Source: Clostridiales bacterium (lineage in GTDB: Bacteria > Bacillota > Clostridia > Peptostreptococcales > Anaerovoracaceae). Taken from it: a DNA stretch of 36,188 bases. The notes under the pieces are model-generated. The model worked only from the letters and a program-made list of their open reading frames with translations. It did no database searches and was not told where the DNA came from. Below are positions 21,958 through 30,011 of this stretch, in pieces; the stretch's first letter is position 1; the number at the start of each line of letters is the position of its first letter. The stretch covers positions 1 to 36,188 of the forward strand of contig SVCW01000014.1 in NCBI GenBank assembly GCA_015058155.1, written 5' to 3'. Both the position numbers and the translations under genes were made by a program.

Positions 21958-23718
21958 TTACTCTACAACCTGTACGAGTTTTTTTCTAGGGCCGTCCACG
22001 ATGCCGAAGTCTGTAGGACAGTACCAGTTGAAAACAGGAAGTGGGAGAAAGATAAGTGATCCGAGCGAAAACTCTTCGATACCACATTCCTTTGAAATAG
22101 TTTCCACAACGTGTGAAGTTTCTGCCGCAACTTCTTCAAGCGGAAGATCACTCATGAGACCTGCCACAGGAAGTTTGAGGAGCGATACAACTTCGCCGTC
22201 TCTTACGTATATGATACCGCCGCCACACTTCTTGAGCTCTTCGACTGCGATATACGCGTCATCGGCATCCGCAAACATAAGTGTGAGATTGTGGCAGTCG
22301 TGACCGATGCTGGCAGCCATCGCACCACGCTTCAAACCGAAATTTCTGTAAAGAGCGAGTGACTTTGTGTCCTTGCCGTATCTGTTCACAACCGAAATCC
22401 AGTTGAGTTCACCGAGTCTTTCCTCAGGAATTCTGAGGAATCCGCCTTCTGCCGGAAGCTCTTCACGGATGAGCTTATCTTCACGATAACCTTCGTTTAC
22501 GACCATTACCTTTCTTGACGCATGGCCCTCAGCCGGAATCCTGAAATCATCTCCGCTCTTGACAGCGATGCAGTTAATTGTGTCGCCGGCATTATGCCAT
22601 GCCTTGCCTGCAGGTTCGCCTGTGTATTTTCCATTTTCAACAACCATTTCACCCGCAACAAATACGTATTCTGCCTTATTTACAAATGTAAGGTCCGAAA
22701 CAATCTGCATGTCAGCAACATAACCCGGAGCAATAGCACCAACATCAGTAAATCCCTGGTCTCTTGCGCCATTAAACGTTCCCATCTTAACCGCAAGAAT
22801 CGGATCCATACCAGCCTTGATAAGCTCCGAAACTGCGATATTTACAGAACCCCTGTCTCTTACCTTGTGCGCAAAATTATCGTCTGTGCAAAGCGCTACT
22901 GTGTCTGTAAACATACCCTGTGTCATGCCGTCAATAAACATTCTGGCATCCTTTTCTGTCTGAACACGGGCATTTATTCCCATTCCGAGTCTTCTCTTAT
23001 TTAAAATTTCCTCGCTTGTGTACATTTCATGGTCAGTGTGAGGGCCTCCGACAATATATGCGCAAAGTTCCTTTCCCTTGAGTTCAGGAGCATGCCCCTG
23101 GATAAAACCGCCTACCTTATCAGCCTCCGCAATGATATCATGCATACGCTTTTCGTCAGTATAAACTCCGATGTAGTCCATTACTTCTGCGAGACCGAGA
23201 ACTTCATCATACTTCATGAGCTCAGCAACTTCAGCAGCACCGAATTCAGCACCGGCACTTTCAATTCCCGGAACCGAAGGTATGCATGAAGGAGCAAGAA
23301 TAAACTGACGAACAGGTGACTTCTTCGCACTTTCAAGCATATAAAGCACACCCGGAACGCCCATAACATTTCCGATTTCGTGAGGGTCTGTCACGACAGT
23401 TGTTGTTCCCCACTCGATTGCAGCCTTCCCGAAATTTTCAGGAACAAGAAGACTTGATTCTATATGCATGTGTGTATCAAAAAATCCAGGTGCAAGATAC
23501 TTTCCTGCAGCATCAACAGTCTTCACCGAAGGAATTTCAACCTTTTCCCCGTCCATTCTTACACGCACGATAACACCATCCTTCACGTCTACCGACGCAG
23601 GATAAATTTCGCCTGTGAGCACGTTTATAAGACTGGCATTTTCAATTGAAAGATCGCAGGCAATATTTCCAAGTGCCGCCTGAATGAGCACTGAACGATT
23701 CTTCTTAATTAATTCCAT
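21958..23718 (-). CDS. ade: Adenine deaminase
   Basis: The 586-residue protein has the full length and motifs of bacterial AdeC: PGFFDTHMHIESSLL with the metal-binding H-x-H, T-D-P-H-E-I-G-N-V, I-Q-G-H-A-P, and C-T-D-D near residue 280 for the catalytic Asp. It deaminates adenine to hypoxanthine with a binuclear metal centre. The gene is divergent from alr. AAAGGAG precedes the ATG, and a TATAAT box is at 23772-23777 on the minus strand. The upstream gap is too short and lacks the conserved features for a purine riboswitch. Identity is secure. Confidence 0.95.
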   Translation of the reverse strand: MELIKKNRSVLIQAALGNIACDLSIENASLINVLTGEIYPASVDVKDGVIVRVRMDGEKVEIPSVKTVDAAGKYLAPGFFDTHMHIESSLLVPENFGKAAIEWGTTTVVTDPHEIGNVMGVPGVLYMLESAKKSPVRQFILAPSCIPSVPGIESAGAEFGAAEVAELMKYDEVLGLAEVMDYIGVYTDEKRMHDIIAEADKVGGFIQGHAPELKGKELCAYIVGGPHTDHEMYTSEEILNKRRLGMGINARVQTEKDARMFIDGMTQGMFTDTVALCTDDNFAHKVRDRGSVNIAVSELIKAGMDPILAVKMGTFNGARDQGFTDVGAIAPGYVADMQIVSDLTFVNKAEYVFVAGEMVVENGKYTGEPAGKAWHNAGDTINCIAVKSGDDFRIPAEGHASRKVMVVNEGYREDKLIREELPAEGGFLRIPEERLGELNWISVVNRYGKDTKSLALYRNFGLKRGAMAASIGHDCHNLTLMFADADDAYIAVEELKKCGGGIIYVRDGEVVSLLKLPVAGLMSDLPLEEVAAETSHVVETISKECGIEEFSLGSLIFLPLPVFNWYCPTDFGIVDGPRKKLVQVVE

Positions 23719-23891
23719 GGAATGTCTCCTTTTTTCCCTTTTTATCTAGTAATTGAGAATATCTTATCCTGATTATATCACCTGCAGACCGCTCCTGACA
23801 GTAAACAAAATACCCCTATCGTCTCCTTTTCAGGAATTTGAGTCGGGGCAGGAAATCGAAATGATAATCCGGAGTCGTTTTCTGAAAATTC

Positions 23892-23920
23892 TTGCAATTC
23901 TTCCCCTGAACTGCTATCAT
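23892..23920 (+). promoter_or_regulatory. Promoter of alr
   Basis: TTGCAA (23892-23897) and TATCAT (23915-23920) with a 17-base spacer, about 50 bases ahead of the alr start codon. Confidence 0.65.
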
Positions 23921-23978
23921 TGTGGTAACACCAAAATATATTTCCCGCTAGTTCATTTAACATTAAAGAGGTACGACT

Positions 23979-25154
23979 ATGAGAAGCAGAGCAATGAGCA
24001 GAACATGGATGGAAATCGATCTCGACGCATTCGTGAACAACTATCACGTGGCAAGATCAATGATTAAGGAATCGACAGGCGTCATCGCAGTAGTTAAAGC
24101 CGACGCATACGGCTGCGGAGCCCCGGTAGTAGCATCAATCCTCGAAAACGAACCCGGCCTTTACGGATTTGCCGTAGCGAGTTTTGACGAAGGAGAAGAG
24201 TTAAGACTTCGCGGCATAAAAAAACCAATAATAATACTCGGATACACAGCCCCTCACCTCGCACCGGACCTTGCAAAACTCGATCTGACGACAGCTATCG
24301 TTTCAGGCGAATACGCAAGAGCCCTCGACCGCTACGCAAGACAGTCCGGATGCGTTGTCAAAGGCCACATCAAAATCGACTCCGGCATGAGCAGACTCGG
24401 AATTATGAACCACTATCCGGAGCAGTTCGAAGATGCGCTCGCCGAAGCAGAAGAAATGCTCGCATGCCAGCGCCTCGACATAAACGGCATTTTTACGCAC
24501 TTTGCCACAGCCGACTGGATGGACAAAGAGTTCACAAAACAACAATTCAGGAACTTCAAATCAGTCCTCGACGCACTCCGCGAGAAAGGTTACAAACTCC
24601 CGATAGCCCACTGCAGCAACTCAGCCGCAGTAGTTTCACATCCGGAATGCGAGCTTGAACACGTAAGAGCCGGAACACTTCTCTACGGTGGACAGCCTTC
24701 GTCTGACTTCGTACCCGGCCTGATGATGCCATATCAGATGAAGTCAAGCATCGGCCAGATCAAGAATCTCAAACCAGGCGACAAAGTTGGATACGGCCTG
24801 ACATACGAAGCAAAAGAACCTATGCGGATCGCCGTCATCCCTATCGGATATGCAGACGGGCTCCCATACAAATATTCAAACAGCGGCAAAGTCATGATAA
24901 ACGGCAAAATCGCCAAAGTTGTCGGCACAATCTGCATGGACCAGATGATGGTCGATATTACTGACATCCATGACGCAAGACCAGGCCAGACAATCACAAT
25001 CTACGGAGAAGATAACGACGAGTTCCTCGACATCTACGAAGTCGGAAACGAAATCGACACATACATTTTCCAGTTCATCTGCAACACTTCATATCGAGTA
25101 CCGAGAGTGTACTTCAGAAACGGCATGGCAGTCTCATACGAATCGCTGGTGTGA
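23979..25154 (+). CDS. alr: Alanine racemase
   Basis: The 391-residue protein has the PLP lysine K40 in VVKADAYGCG, the catalytic Tyr272 in G-Y-G-L-T-Y on the opposite face, and R-V-P-R near the C-terminus. It interconverts L- and D-alanine for peptidoglycan. The start is fixed by AAAGAGG eight bases before the ATG. Codon choice in this gene is unusually rich in C-ending codons compared with the AT-rich genes further right. It stands alone, between a promoter and a terminator. A close alternative would be a broad serine/alanine racemase, but no membrane domain is present. Confidence 0.94.
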   Translation: MRSRAMSRTWMEIDLDAFVNNYHVARSMIKESTGVIAVVKADAYGCGAPVVASILENEPGLYGFAVASFDEGEELRLRGIKKPIIILGYTAPHLAPDLAKLDLTTAIVSGEYARALDRYARQSGCVVKGHIKIDSGMSRLGIMNHYPEQFEDALAEAEEMLACQRLDINGIFTHFATADWMDKEFTKQQFRNFKSVLDALREKGYKLPIAHCSNSAAVVSHPECELEHVRAGTLLYGGQPSSDFVPGLMMPYQMKSSIGQIKNLKPGDKVGYGLTYEAKEPMRIAVIPIGYADGLPYKYSNSGKVMINGKIAKVVGTICMDQMMVDITDIHDARPGQTITIYGEDNDEFLDIYEVGNEIDTYIFQFICNTSYRVPRVYFRNGMAVSYESLV

Positions 25155-25225
25155 GGATCAAGGTTGCTCATTCAGAGCAAAACCCTGGCAAACCAGGACA
25201 CTTATATAAACCGATTTAGGTAAAA

Positions 25226-25283
25226 TAAAAACGACCTGCTGCAGCGCAAATCATATCATTGTTTTGCGCGACCAGCAGGTCGT
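25226..25283. terminator. Bidirectional terminator between alr and the flavoprotein gene
   Basis: ACGACCTGCTG (25231-25241) pairs with CAGCAGGTCGT (25273-25283), and inside it GCGCAAA pairs with TTTGCGC. The minus-strand side is followed by TTTTTATTTTA, the plus side by TTTATTATTT. It serves the two convergent genes. Confidence 0.85.
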
Positions 25284-25290
25284 TTATTAT

Positions 25291-25400
25291 TTCAGGCTTT
25301 TTTTGTAATCAGATGGCTGAATTTTCTGCAGTTCAGGCTTCATTTGCGATCAGACGACTGTGCTTTCTGCTGCTTAGGCTTCATTTGCAATCAGGCGTCC
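25291..25400. repeat. Degenerate 41-42 bp tandem repeat at the 3' end of the flavoprotein gene
   Basis: The block TTCAGGCTT...ATCAG starts at 25291, 25332 and (as TTAGGCTTCATTTGCAATCAG) at 25374. The third copy is the real end of the gene, encoding the C-terminal L-I-A-N-E-A. The other two copies lie beyond its stop and carry a few substitutions. This is a tandem duplication of the gene's tail. Confidence 0.7.
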
Positions 25401-25922
25401 GAGGTTTTTGAAGTTTTCTGTGATTCTTTCTTTGCGCGCGTCAGGCACATCCGACATATAGAGAGTATATTCCGGCGCAGTCACAATCTTCATAGCTGAA
25501 GAAATGTAGTATTTGTTGATTCTGTCGAGCGTTGCTGTGCCGCCGAGCCACACGCCAGTCGCAAGCGATGCCCCGATTTTGCCATCAAAAAGATGCGCAA
25601 ATGTGCTTCCCGCATAGAACACTCTGTCGATAATCGAGCAGAGCGCACCGTTTGCCGATCCGAAATAAATCGGGCTACCGATCACGATACCGTCCGCATC
25701 GATAAGCGCCTCGATAATTTCGTTGCAGATATCATCATTGAATGCGCAACGCTGAGTCTTGAAGCAATTACGGCAGTCGATGCAGCCGCGAACAGGCTTG
25801 TTTCCAATCCACATGTTCACAGTTTCAACGCCGTTTTCCTTGAGACCCTCTTCAACGAGCGCAAGCGCTTCCGCAGTCTTGCCGTTACTTCTTGGACTTC
25901 CGTTAAGTAAAATTATCTTCAT
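25374..25922 (-). CDS. Flavodoxin-fold NAD(P)H-dependent FMN reductase, iron-sulfur flavoprotein-like
   Basis: The protein is 182 residues from the ATG at 25920-25922, which has AGGTGAGG upstream; a GTG four codons earlier overlaps that site and is unlikely. NGSPRSNGKTAEAL (7-20) is the FMN phosphate loop and G-S-P-I-Y-F-G-S-A-N-G the isoalloxazine loop. Cysteines at 47, 50, 53 and 59 give C-x2-C-x2-C-x5-C, the compact motif that holds a 4Fe-4S cluster in iron-sulfur flavoproteins. Some flavodoxin-like relatives keep the cysteines without a cluster, so the metal centre is an inference. A duplicated tail lies past its stop codon. Confidence 0.82.
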   Translation of the reverse strand: MKIILLNGSPRSNGKTAEALALVEEGLKENGVETVNMWIGNKPVRGCIDCRNCFKTQRCAFNDDICNEIIEALIDADGIVIGSPIYFGSANGALCSIIDRVFYAGSTFAHLFDGKIGASLATGVWLGGTATLDRINKYYISSAMKIVTAPEYTLYMSDVPDARKERITENFKNLGRLIANEA

Positions 25923-26374
25923 AACGCACCTCACCTAATTGTATATTATCGCTATTTTATCGTGTTTTCTCGGAACGGCGGTCACTTCGAAAGCGACATT
26001 GTTTTGTCAGGTTCGGGTTTGTACTGTGCTGTTTCGCCGAAGGAATGCGGGGGCGGTGAGGTGGACATTTTTATGTTGTAGCTACTCGTTCCACCTTTGC
26101 TCTGCTGACTGGTGGACATTTTCTATTCTTCGACTGCCGGTTCCACCTATGAGGCATGTTTTGAGGTATTTTCTGCTAGAATTTGGCGTTTTGAGTCGGT
26201 ACGGGTGGACATTTCTTGCGTGCCTATGCCCCGTTCCACCTAAATCAGCTAAATCTTACGGAATACGGAGCGCGAAACACTCATTTGTCCACCGCAACAG
26301 TAAAAAACGTCAAGAAACAGGGCTTTCGGAGCCGAAAAAGTCCAAAACAAGTGGAACTCTGCTACTTTAAATTT

Positions 26375-26530
26375 CACTTGTCCACCGCAGGCGTCGTTTC
26401 TTCGTCAAAGTGCCATGTTTCCACCGCAACATCCGTTGCTAAACCAAAGTATCATCTGTCCACCGAAGGCACCGTTTCTTCGCCAAAGTATCATCTGTCC
26501 AGCGCAGCCTCGTTTGTACGCAGAACTATC
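26375..26530 (+). repeat. Tandem array of four 39-bp units inside repeat copy 1
   Basis: Units start at 26375, 26414, 26453 and 26492. Each opens with CA(C/T)NTG/TTTCCACCG-like sequence and the first three end in CAAAGT(G/A). The second repeat copy has only one such unit (from about 28617), so unit number has changed between copies. Confidence 0.8.
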
Positions 26531-26570
26531 CGCGAAACAATAGAAAGTGAAAAGTAGTTTCCAAAGTATA

Positions 26571-26608
26571 AAGACCTGCAAGAATCCACCCTGCAGGTCT
26601 TATTTTTT
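26571..26608 (+). terminator. Terminator ending repeat copy 1
   Basis: AAGACCTGCA, 11-base loop, TGCAGGTCTT, then ATTTTTT. It is conserved in position at the end of copy 2 (28699-28735, one stem mismatch). A terminator in plus orientation suggests the element may be transcribed left to right. Confidence 0.85.
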
Positions 26609-26686
26609 ATCATTTACTCAATCTACATTGTAACCTATTTTACGTTACAAACTAAAAATACCGTATATATTGAATGAATCATTCTA

Positions 26687-27481
26687 TTATCTTTGTTTTT
26701 CGAAATAATCATGTATTTCTTTTGCCATGTTAATAATATCAATATTTTTAATGGAGTAACTTCTGTCCGGCCGTTTACAAACTACAACCGATATTTCTCC
26801 GTATTTACCCGATGCTACTACACACGAGTTTTCGTTGCAGCTTTTTTCCAGTAAAAATTCATTAGCAAATGTAGATTCACAATTCTCCGGTGAAAAATAA
26901 TTCCAGTCTGTAACAAACAATATTCTATCTGGTCTGTACTGCTTAATTTCAGTCTTTATAATATCAATATAATACTGCATATCCGGTATAAAAAATGACC
27001 AATCCGGATTACCACCTTTTCTTGGAGCAATTTTATATAAATTGGACCATATAATTCTCCTATTCCAGTGCAGATTGTCAGTATACCATGTGCTCATCCC
27101 GTTCTTGTCCGAGTCACCATATAATTCTAAAATAAACTTGATGAGTTTCCAAAACTTTGATTTACTATAAAAATAATTTTTTCTGCTTGGCTCATCAGGA
27201 TAAGGTAAGCCTTTCGGGTTTACTACATCAGAAAAATCAAAGCTTTGTCCAATAATTGCACTAGTAGCTTCTTCTGCGTTATTGAAAACAGGAAAATCAA
27301 CTTCCCAACCATTTACAGCTCTTCCAACAACCATAAGCCTTGATTTACTGTGTTCGTATAAATCGCCCTCAAACGCCGGTGCTGCTGTAAGCTTTTTATC
27401 TCTTATTTCTTCCCAGATTTCATTGCCTCCATCTCTTCTCTTCATGAGATCACAATATAAATCGTATAATCTATTCTCCAT
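26687..27481 (-). CDS. Protein of unknown function (264 residues), possibly UDG-like fold
   Basis: A soluble protein with no signal peptide or membrane helix. Notable blocks are LMVVGRAVNGWEVDFPVF (about 48-65), I-I-W-S-N-L-Y-K-I-A-P-R-K-G-G-N-P near the middle, Y-R-P-D-R-I-L-F-V-T-D-W-N-Y-F and V-V-C-K-R-P-D-R-S-Y near the end. The pattern of V-G-x-A-x-N-G-W, a W-S-N-L segment and a late R-P motif recalls the uracil-DNA glycosylase-like superfamily, but I cannot confirm it. AT-rich codon use differs from the genes to the left. It lies 45 bases downstream of spoIIM on the same strand, and the pair is enclosed by the two large noncoding repeats. Confidence 0.7.
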   Translation of the reverse strand: MENRLYDLYCDLMKRRDGGNEIWEEIRDKKLTAAPAFEGDLYEHSKSRLMVVGRAVNGWEVDFPVFNNAEEATSAIIGQSFDFSDVVNPKGLPYPDEPSRKNYFYSKSKFWKLIKFILELYGDSDKNGMSTWYTDNLHWNRRIIWSNLYKIAPRKGGNPDWSFFIPDMQYYIDIIKTEIKQYRPDRILFVTDWNYFSPENCESTFANEFLLEKSCNENSCVVASGKYGEISVVVCKRPDRSYSIKNIDIINMAKEIHDYFEKQR

Positions 27482-27526
27482 ATTACAGCCTTCTCTTCCT
27501 TAAAATTATTGATACTCAATCCTACT

Positions 27527-28120
27527 TTAAAACATTATAACATTTGCTATCCACGTCGACACGGTCACTTCTACTACCGCTCCGGCCAAGAGAAGTGGTG
27601 CGCATACGAGCAGCCAGGCACGCACGGTGGCTACCACGGCCAACCCGAGACCACGAAACAAGTTCTCGCGGTGCATAGCGAAGCCATGCACTGCTTTCAT
27701 CAGATCCTTGCACAGAATCACAGAAATGCACACGGCCAGGACCATCGCAGTGATTTCGAAAACTCCATGCGGCGCAATACATACGATAATCTTCGTAAGT
27801 GGCACCTCAATCATCAGATATTTGAAACTTGCTGCAAGTCCGAATACTGTCTGCGTTACCGCCATGATGCACCCCAGGAAAAATGGCACAATTCCGACCG
27901 CTACAGTCAGCAGCGACGTTTTCGTATTTTCAACGAAAATCAACGCAAAATCATTCGGATACACGTTCCTCGCTTCTGCCACATACCCTTCGTACCAGTC
28001 ACTCGCCTCTATGTTTATTATAGAATAAACAATAACTTCTGCAACAAGTAGAATCACAAGTGCACACAGTTTCTTATTCGATTTAAAATACTGCCACACT
28101 CCCCTATATATACGTCTCAA
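27527..28120 (-). CDS. SpoIIM-family membrane protein
   Basis: The protein is 197 residues from a TTG at 28118-28120, chosen because AAGGAGGGG lies just upstream; a GTG at 28151-28153 would place that site inside the gene. It has about five hydrophobic helices and the SpoIIM/DUF95 signature P-H-G-V-F-E-I after a transmembrane hairpin. In spore formers SpoIIM works with SpoIID and SpoIIP in engulfment; the family also occurs in non-sporulating bacteria. The genome context here (between repeat copies, next to an unknown gene) is not a sporulation cluster, so this may be a paralogue rather than spoIIM itself. An inverted repeat at 28159-28180 lies upstream. Confidence 0.82.
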   Translation of the reverse strand: MRRIYRGVWQYFKSNKKLCALVILLVAEVIVYSIINIEASDWYEGYVAEARNVYPNDFALIFVENTKTSLLTVAVGIVPFFLGCIMAVTQTVFGLAASFKYLMIEVPLTKIIVCIAPHGVFEITAMVLAVCISVILCKDLMKAVHGFAMHRENLFRGLGLAVVATVRAWLLVCAPLLLAGAVVEVTVSTWIANVIMF

Positions 28121-28158
28121 CCTAATCCCCTCCTTCTGCCATAAACAATACACGCATG

Positions 28159-28180
28159 GCTGTCCGTAATGTCGGACAGC
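28159..28180. promoter_or_regulatory. Perfect inverted repeat upstream of the SpoIIM-like gene
   Basis: GCTGTCCG, six bases, CGGACAGC. The outer bases CACGC and GCGTG extend it with a bulge on the minus strand. It sits about 40 bases before the TTG start and could be an operator or a leader hairpin. Confidence 0.45.
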
Positions 28181-28303
28181 GTGCCTAAGTCAGGTAATTT
28201 CTTGTATACAATAACCGATGATTACCTTCAGTACTGTTCTTTATGGTTCATTTTGAACAGGGTTGGAAATAGGTGATGAGTGCCTTGTAGCTGAGTGGCG
28301 ATT

Positions 28304-28735
28304 GGTGGATATTTTCTCGGAAGTACTTCAATATTCCACCTTTGCTCTGCTGGCTGGTGGACAATTTCTATACTTCGACTGCCGGTTCCACCTTCGAGGC
28401 ATGTTTTGAGGTGTTTTCTGCCTGGATTTGATGTTTTGAGTGAGTGCAGGTGGACATCGCTTGCGTGTCCATGTCTGGTTCCACCTAAATCGGCCAAATC
28501 TTACGGAATGTGGACCGTGATACACACATTTGTCCACCGCAACAGTAAAAAACTCCGAGAAACAGGGCTTTCGGAGCCGAAAAAGTCCAAAACAAGTGGA
28601 ACCATGCGACTTTAAATTTCACTTGTCCACCACAGCATCGTTTGTCCGCAGAACTATTCGCGAAACAATAGAAAGAGAAAAGTAGTTTCCAAAGTATAAA
28701 GACCTGCAAGGATCCACCCTACAGGTCTTATTTTT
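28304..28735 (+). repeat. Large noncoding repeat element, copy 2 (with terminator)
   Basis: This is a shorter copy of 26060-26608 in the same orientation. The three GGTGGA...TCCACC units are at 28304-28340, 28356-28392 and 28449-28485, all 37 bases long. In the first unit the loop differs almost completely from copy 1 while both arms are unchanged. Only one 39-bp unit is left. The element ends with AAGACCTG/CAGGTCTT and a T-run (28699-28735). The gap 28154-28303 holds the upstream inverted repeat of spoIIM and nothing else that I recognise. Confidence 0.8.
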
Positions 28736-28753
28736 AAAACACTATAGCATTTT

Positions 28754-29230
28754 CTAACCATTCAGTTTCCACACGCCGTAGTTCAGGTATGTTGCGAAGG
28801 CTACCCAGACTGCATACGGTATCTGCATGTAGCCTGCAGGCCTGTCGACCTTTAAAAACGCAATTATCATCGCAATGATGAGCGCAAGGAGCACGATGAT
28901 CCACGCAAGCGCAAGCCCAAAAGCCTGATAATTGAAAAATATGATACTCCATAGGAAATTAAACGCAAGCTGCACGAAAAACAGCGCAAGCGCACGCATC
29001 CTCGCCTTCGAGCTGCGGGACATGTAGATCCGCGCCGCCCCGATACCCATAAGTGCAAACAGAATCGCCCAGACTACAGGAAATACAATGCTGGGCGGCG
29101 CCAGTGGCGGCTGAATCACATTTGCGTTATAAACCTTCACGCCATTTCGCGTAAGCCACCCCGAAAGCCCGCCAACAGCCTCCGCGAAGACCACCCAGCC
29201 AGCATAAATTTTAAGTCTATCTTTTCTCAT
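28754..29230 (-). CDS. tspO: TspO/MBR-family membrane protein
   Basis: The 158-residue protein has five membrane helices and the TspO landmarks: Q-P-P-L-A-P-P-S-I-V-F-P-V-V-W in the first loop and helix, Q-L-A-F-N-F-L-W-S-I-I-F-F in the middle and A-T-Y-L-N-Y-G-V-W-K-L-N at the C-terminus. The family binds porphyrins and is linked to stress and tetrapyrrole handling. AAGGAG is ten bases before the ATG and lies inside the loop of an inverted repeat (CTTATCAT/ATGATAAG, 29233-29264). It is a single gene, convergent with repeat copy 2. Identity is secure; function in this host is open. Confidence 0.93.
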   Translation of the reverse strand: MRKDRLKIYAGWVVFAEAVGGLSGWLTRNGVKVYNANVIQPPLAPPSIVFPVVWAILFALMGIGAARIYMSRSSKARMRALALFFVQLAFNFLWSIIFFNYQAFGLALAWIIVLLALIIAMIIAFLKVDRPAGYMQIPYAVWVAFATYLNYGVWKLNG

Positions 29231-29232
29231 AC

Positions 29233-29264
29233 CTTATCATCTCCTTAGATTTCTCAATGATAAG
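29233..29264. promoter_or_regulatory. Inverted repeat around the tspO ribosome binding site
   Basis: On the minus strand CTTATCAT, 16 bases, ATGATAAG. The AAGGAG of tspO is in the loop and the start codon follows right after the second arm. It may be an operator or an mRNA hairpin affecting translation. Confidence 0.45.
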
Positions 29265-29290
29265 ATACTCGAAAAAGGAGTGGATTATAC

Positions 29291-29947
29291 TTATCTCTTC
29301 CCTTTTCCCCTTCTTCTGTAATCTGCATCGATTTCGGCGCTCCAGTCAGCCGAAAGGTTCTTACACTTACGCACACTACTCACTGCCTCAGCAACAGCCA
29401 CGTACACTACTCTGGTACCTTCCTCGTCCGCATTGTAATTTACCGCACGGTCTTCATCGATACCATATCTTCTCGCAGTCTCTACCGCGTCAATATTTGC
29501 GCCAATAAAAACAAACTCCCATCCGTACTTTTCCTTCTGGCGCTCGATCATCTTCTTCACCTGGTCGCTAGTGTATAAATGGCTCGCATTTTCCATGCCG
29601 TCCGTCATAATCACAAACATTGTATGTTCCGGCACATCCTCACGTCGCGCATATTTGTGGACATTTCCGATGTGATGAATCGCGCATCCAATCGCATCAA
29701 TCAGCGCAGTCGTGCCGCGTACCACATAATCCCTGTCCGTCATCGGCTTGACAGCAGCAAGCGCAGCTCTGTCGTGAATCACCTTTCTTTCGTGATCAAA
29801 AAGCACAGTCGACACGAGACACTCGCCATCCTCACTACGCTGCTTTTCAATCATCGAATTAAAACCACCTATTGTGTCAGATTCAAGCCCTGACATTGAA
29901 CCACTTCTATCCAAAATAAATACTAATTCTGTTAAATTCTTTCTCAT
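29291..29947 (-). CDS. VWA-domain protein
   Basis: The protein is 218 residues from the ATG at 29945-29947, with GGAGGG upstream; a start seven codons earlier would run through that site. The whole protein is one von Willebrand A domain: D13-x-S15-x-S17 in ILDRSGSMSG, the MIDAS Thr in V-R-G-T-T-A-L and the MIDAS Asp in I-M-T-D-G-M-E-N. It ends in a basic tail (Y-R-R-R-G-K-G-K-R). No signal peptide is visible, so it is cytoplasmic. Stand-alone VWA proteins act as metal-dependent scaffolds. The next gene upstream on the same strand is a macrodomain protein, with a terminator between. Confidence 0.85.
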   Translation of the reverse strand: MRKNLTELVFILDRSGSMSGLESDTIGGFNSMIEKQRSEDGECLVSTVLFDHERKVIHDRAALAAVKPMTDRDYVVRGTTALIDAIGCAIHHIGNVHKYARREDVPEHTMFVIMTDGMENASHLYTSDQVKKMIERQKEKYGWEFVFIGANIDAVETARRYGIDEDRAVNYNADEEGTRVVYVAVAEAVSSVRKCKNLSADWSAEIDADYRRRGKGKR

Positions 29948-30011
29948 ATCTTTACCCTCCATAGTCATTTAATGTTAACTTATGCCCCTATTATAGGGAT
30001 TTAAGACATGC

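Larger units (their letters stand above)
26060..26608 (+). repeat. Large noncoding repeat element, copy 1 (with terminator)
   Basis: This 549-bp stretch is shared with 28304-28735. It begins with three units of the form GGTGGA, 24-25 bases, TCCACC at 26060-26095, 26111-26147 and 26204-26240. A middle block with GGGCTTTCGGAGCC follows. Then come four tandem 39-bp units (26375-26530), each near CAT-CTGTCCACCG. It ends in the hairpin AAGACCTGCA/TGCAGGTCTT and T-run (26571-26608). Open frames cross it (for example HLSTA-type repeats), but they lack a ribosome binding site and copy-to-copy changes are largely nonsynonymous, so I treat it as noncoding. The rest of the gap, 25935-26059, shows nothing recognisable. 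Confidence 0.8.

Noticed and set aside
23719..23978. Purine riboswitch upstream of adenine deaminase
   Set aside because: The distance from the TATAAT box to the ATG is too short and no three-way junction sequence is visible.
24303..24545. Minus-strand frames inside alr
   Set aside because: Antisense shadows created by the C-rich codon use of alr; no translation signals.
26285..26530. TGTCCACC repeats as DnaA boxes of an origin
   Set aside because: They differ from the DnaA box TTATCCACA at key positions, and no replication gene or AT-rich unwinding region is near.
25939..26557. Plus-strand open frames of 143 and 113 codons across the large repeat, one with 13-residue HLSTA-type repeats
   Set aside because: No ribosome binding site, and copy-to-copy base changes are mostly nonsynonymous. 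The periodicity is explained by the 39-bp tandem units.
27509..28051. 180- and 133-codon plus-strand frames
   Set aside because: They are shadows of the SpoIIM-like gene on the other strand, which has clear family motifs and membrane helices.
28295..28615. 106-codon plus-strand frame in repeat copy 2
   Set aside because: It matches a frame in copy 1 only because the DNA repeats; the protein similarity is no better than the DNA similarity and no translation signal is present.
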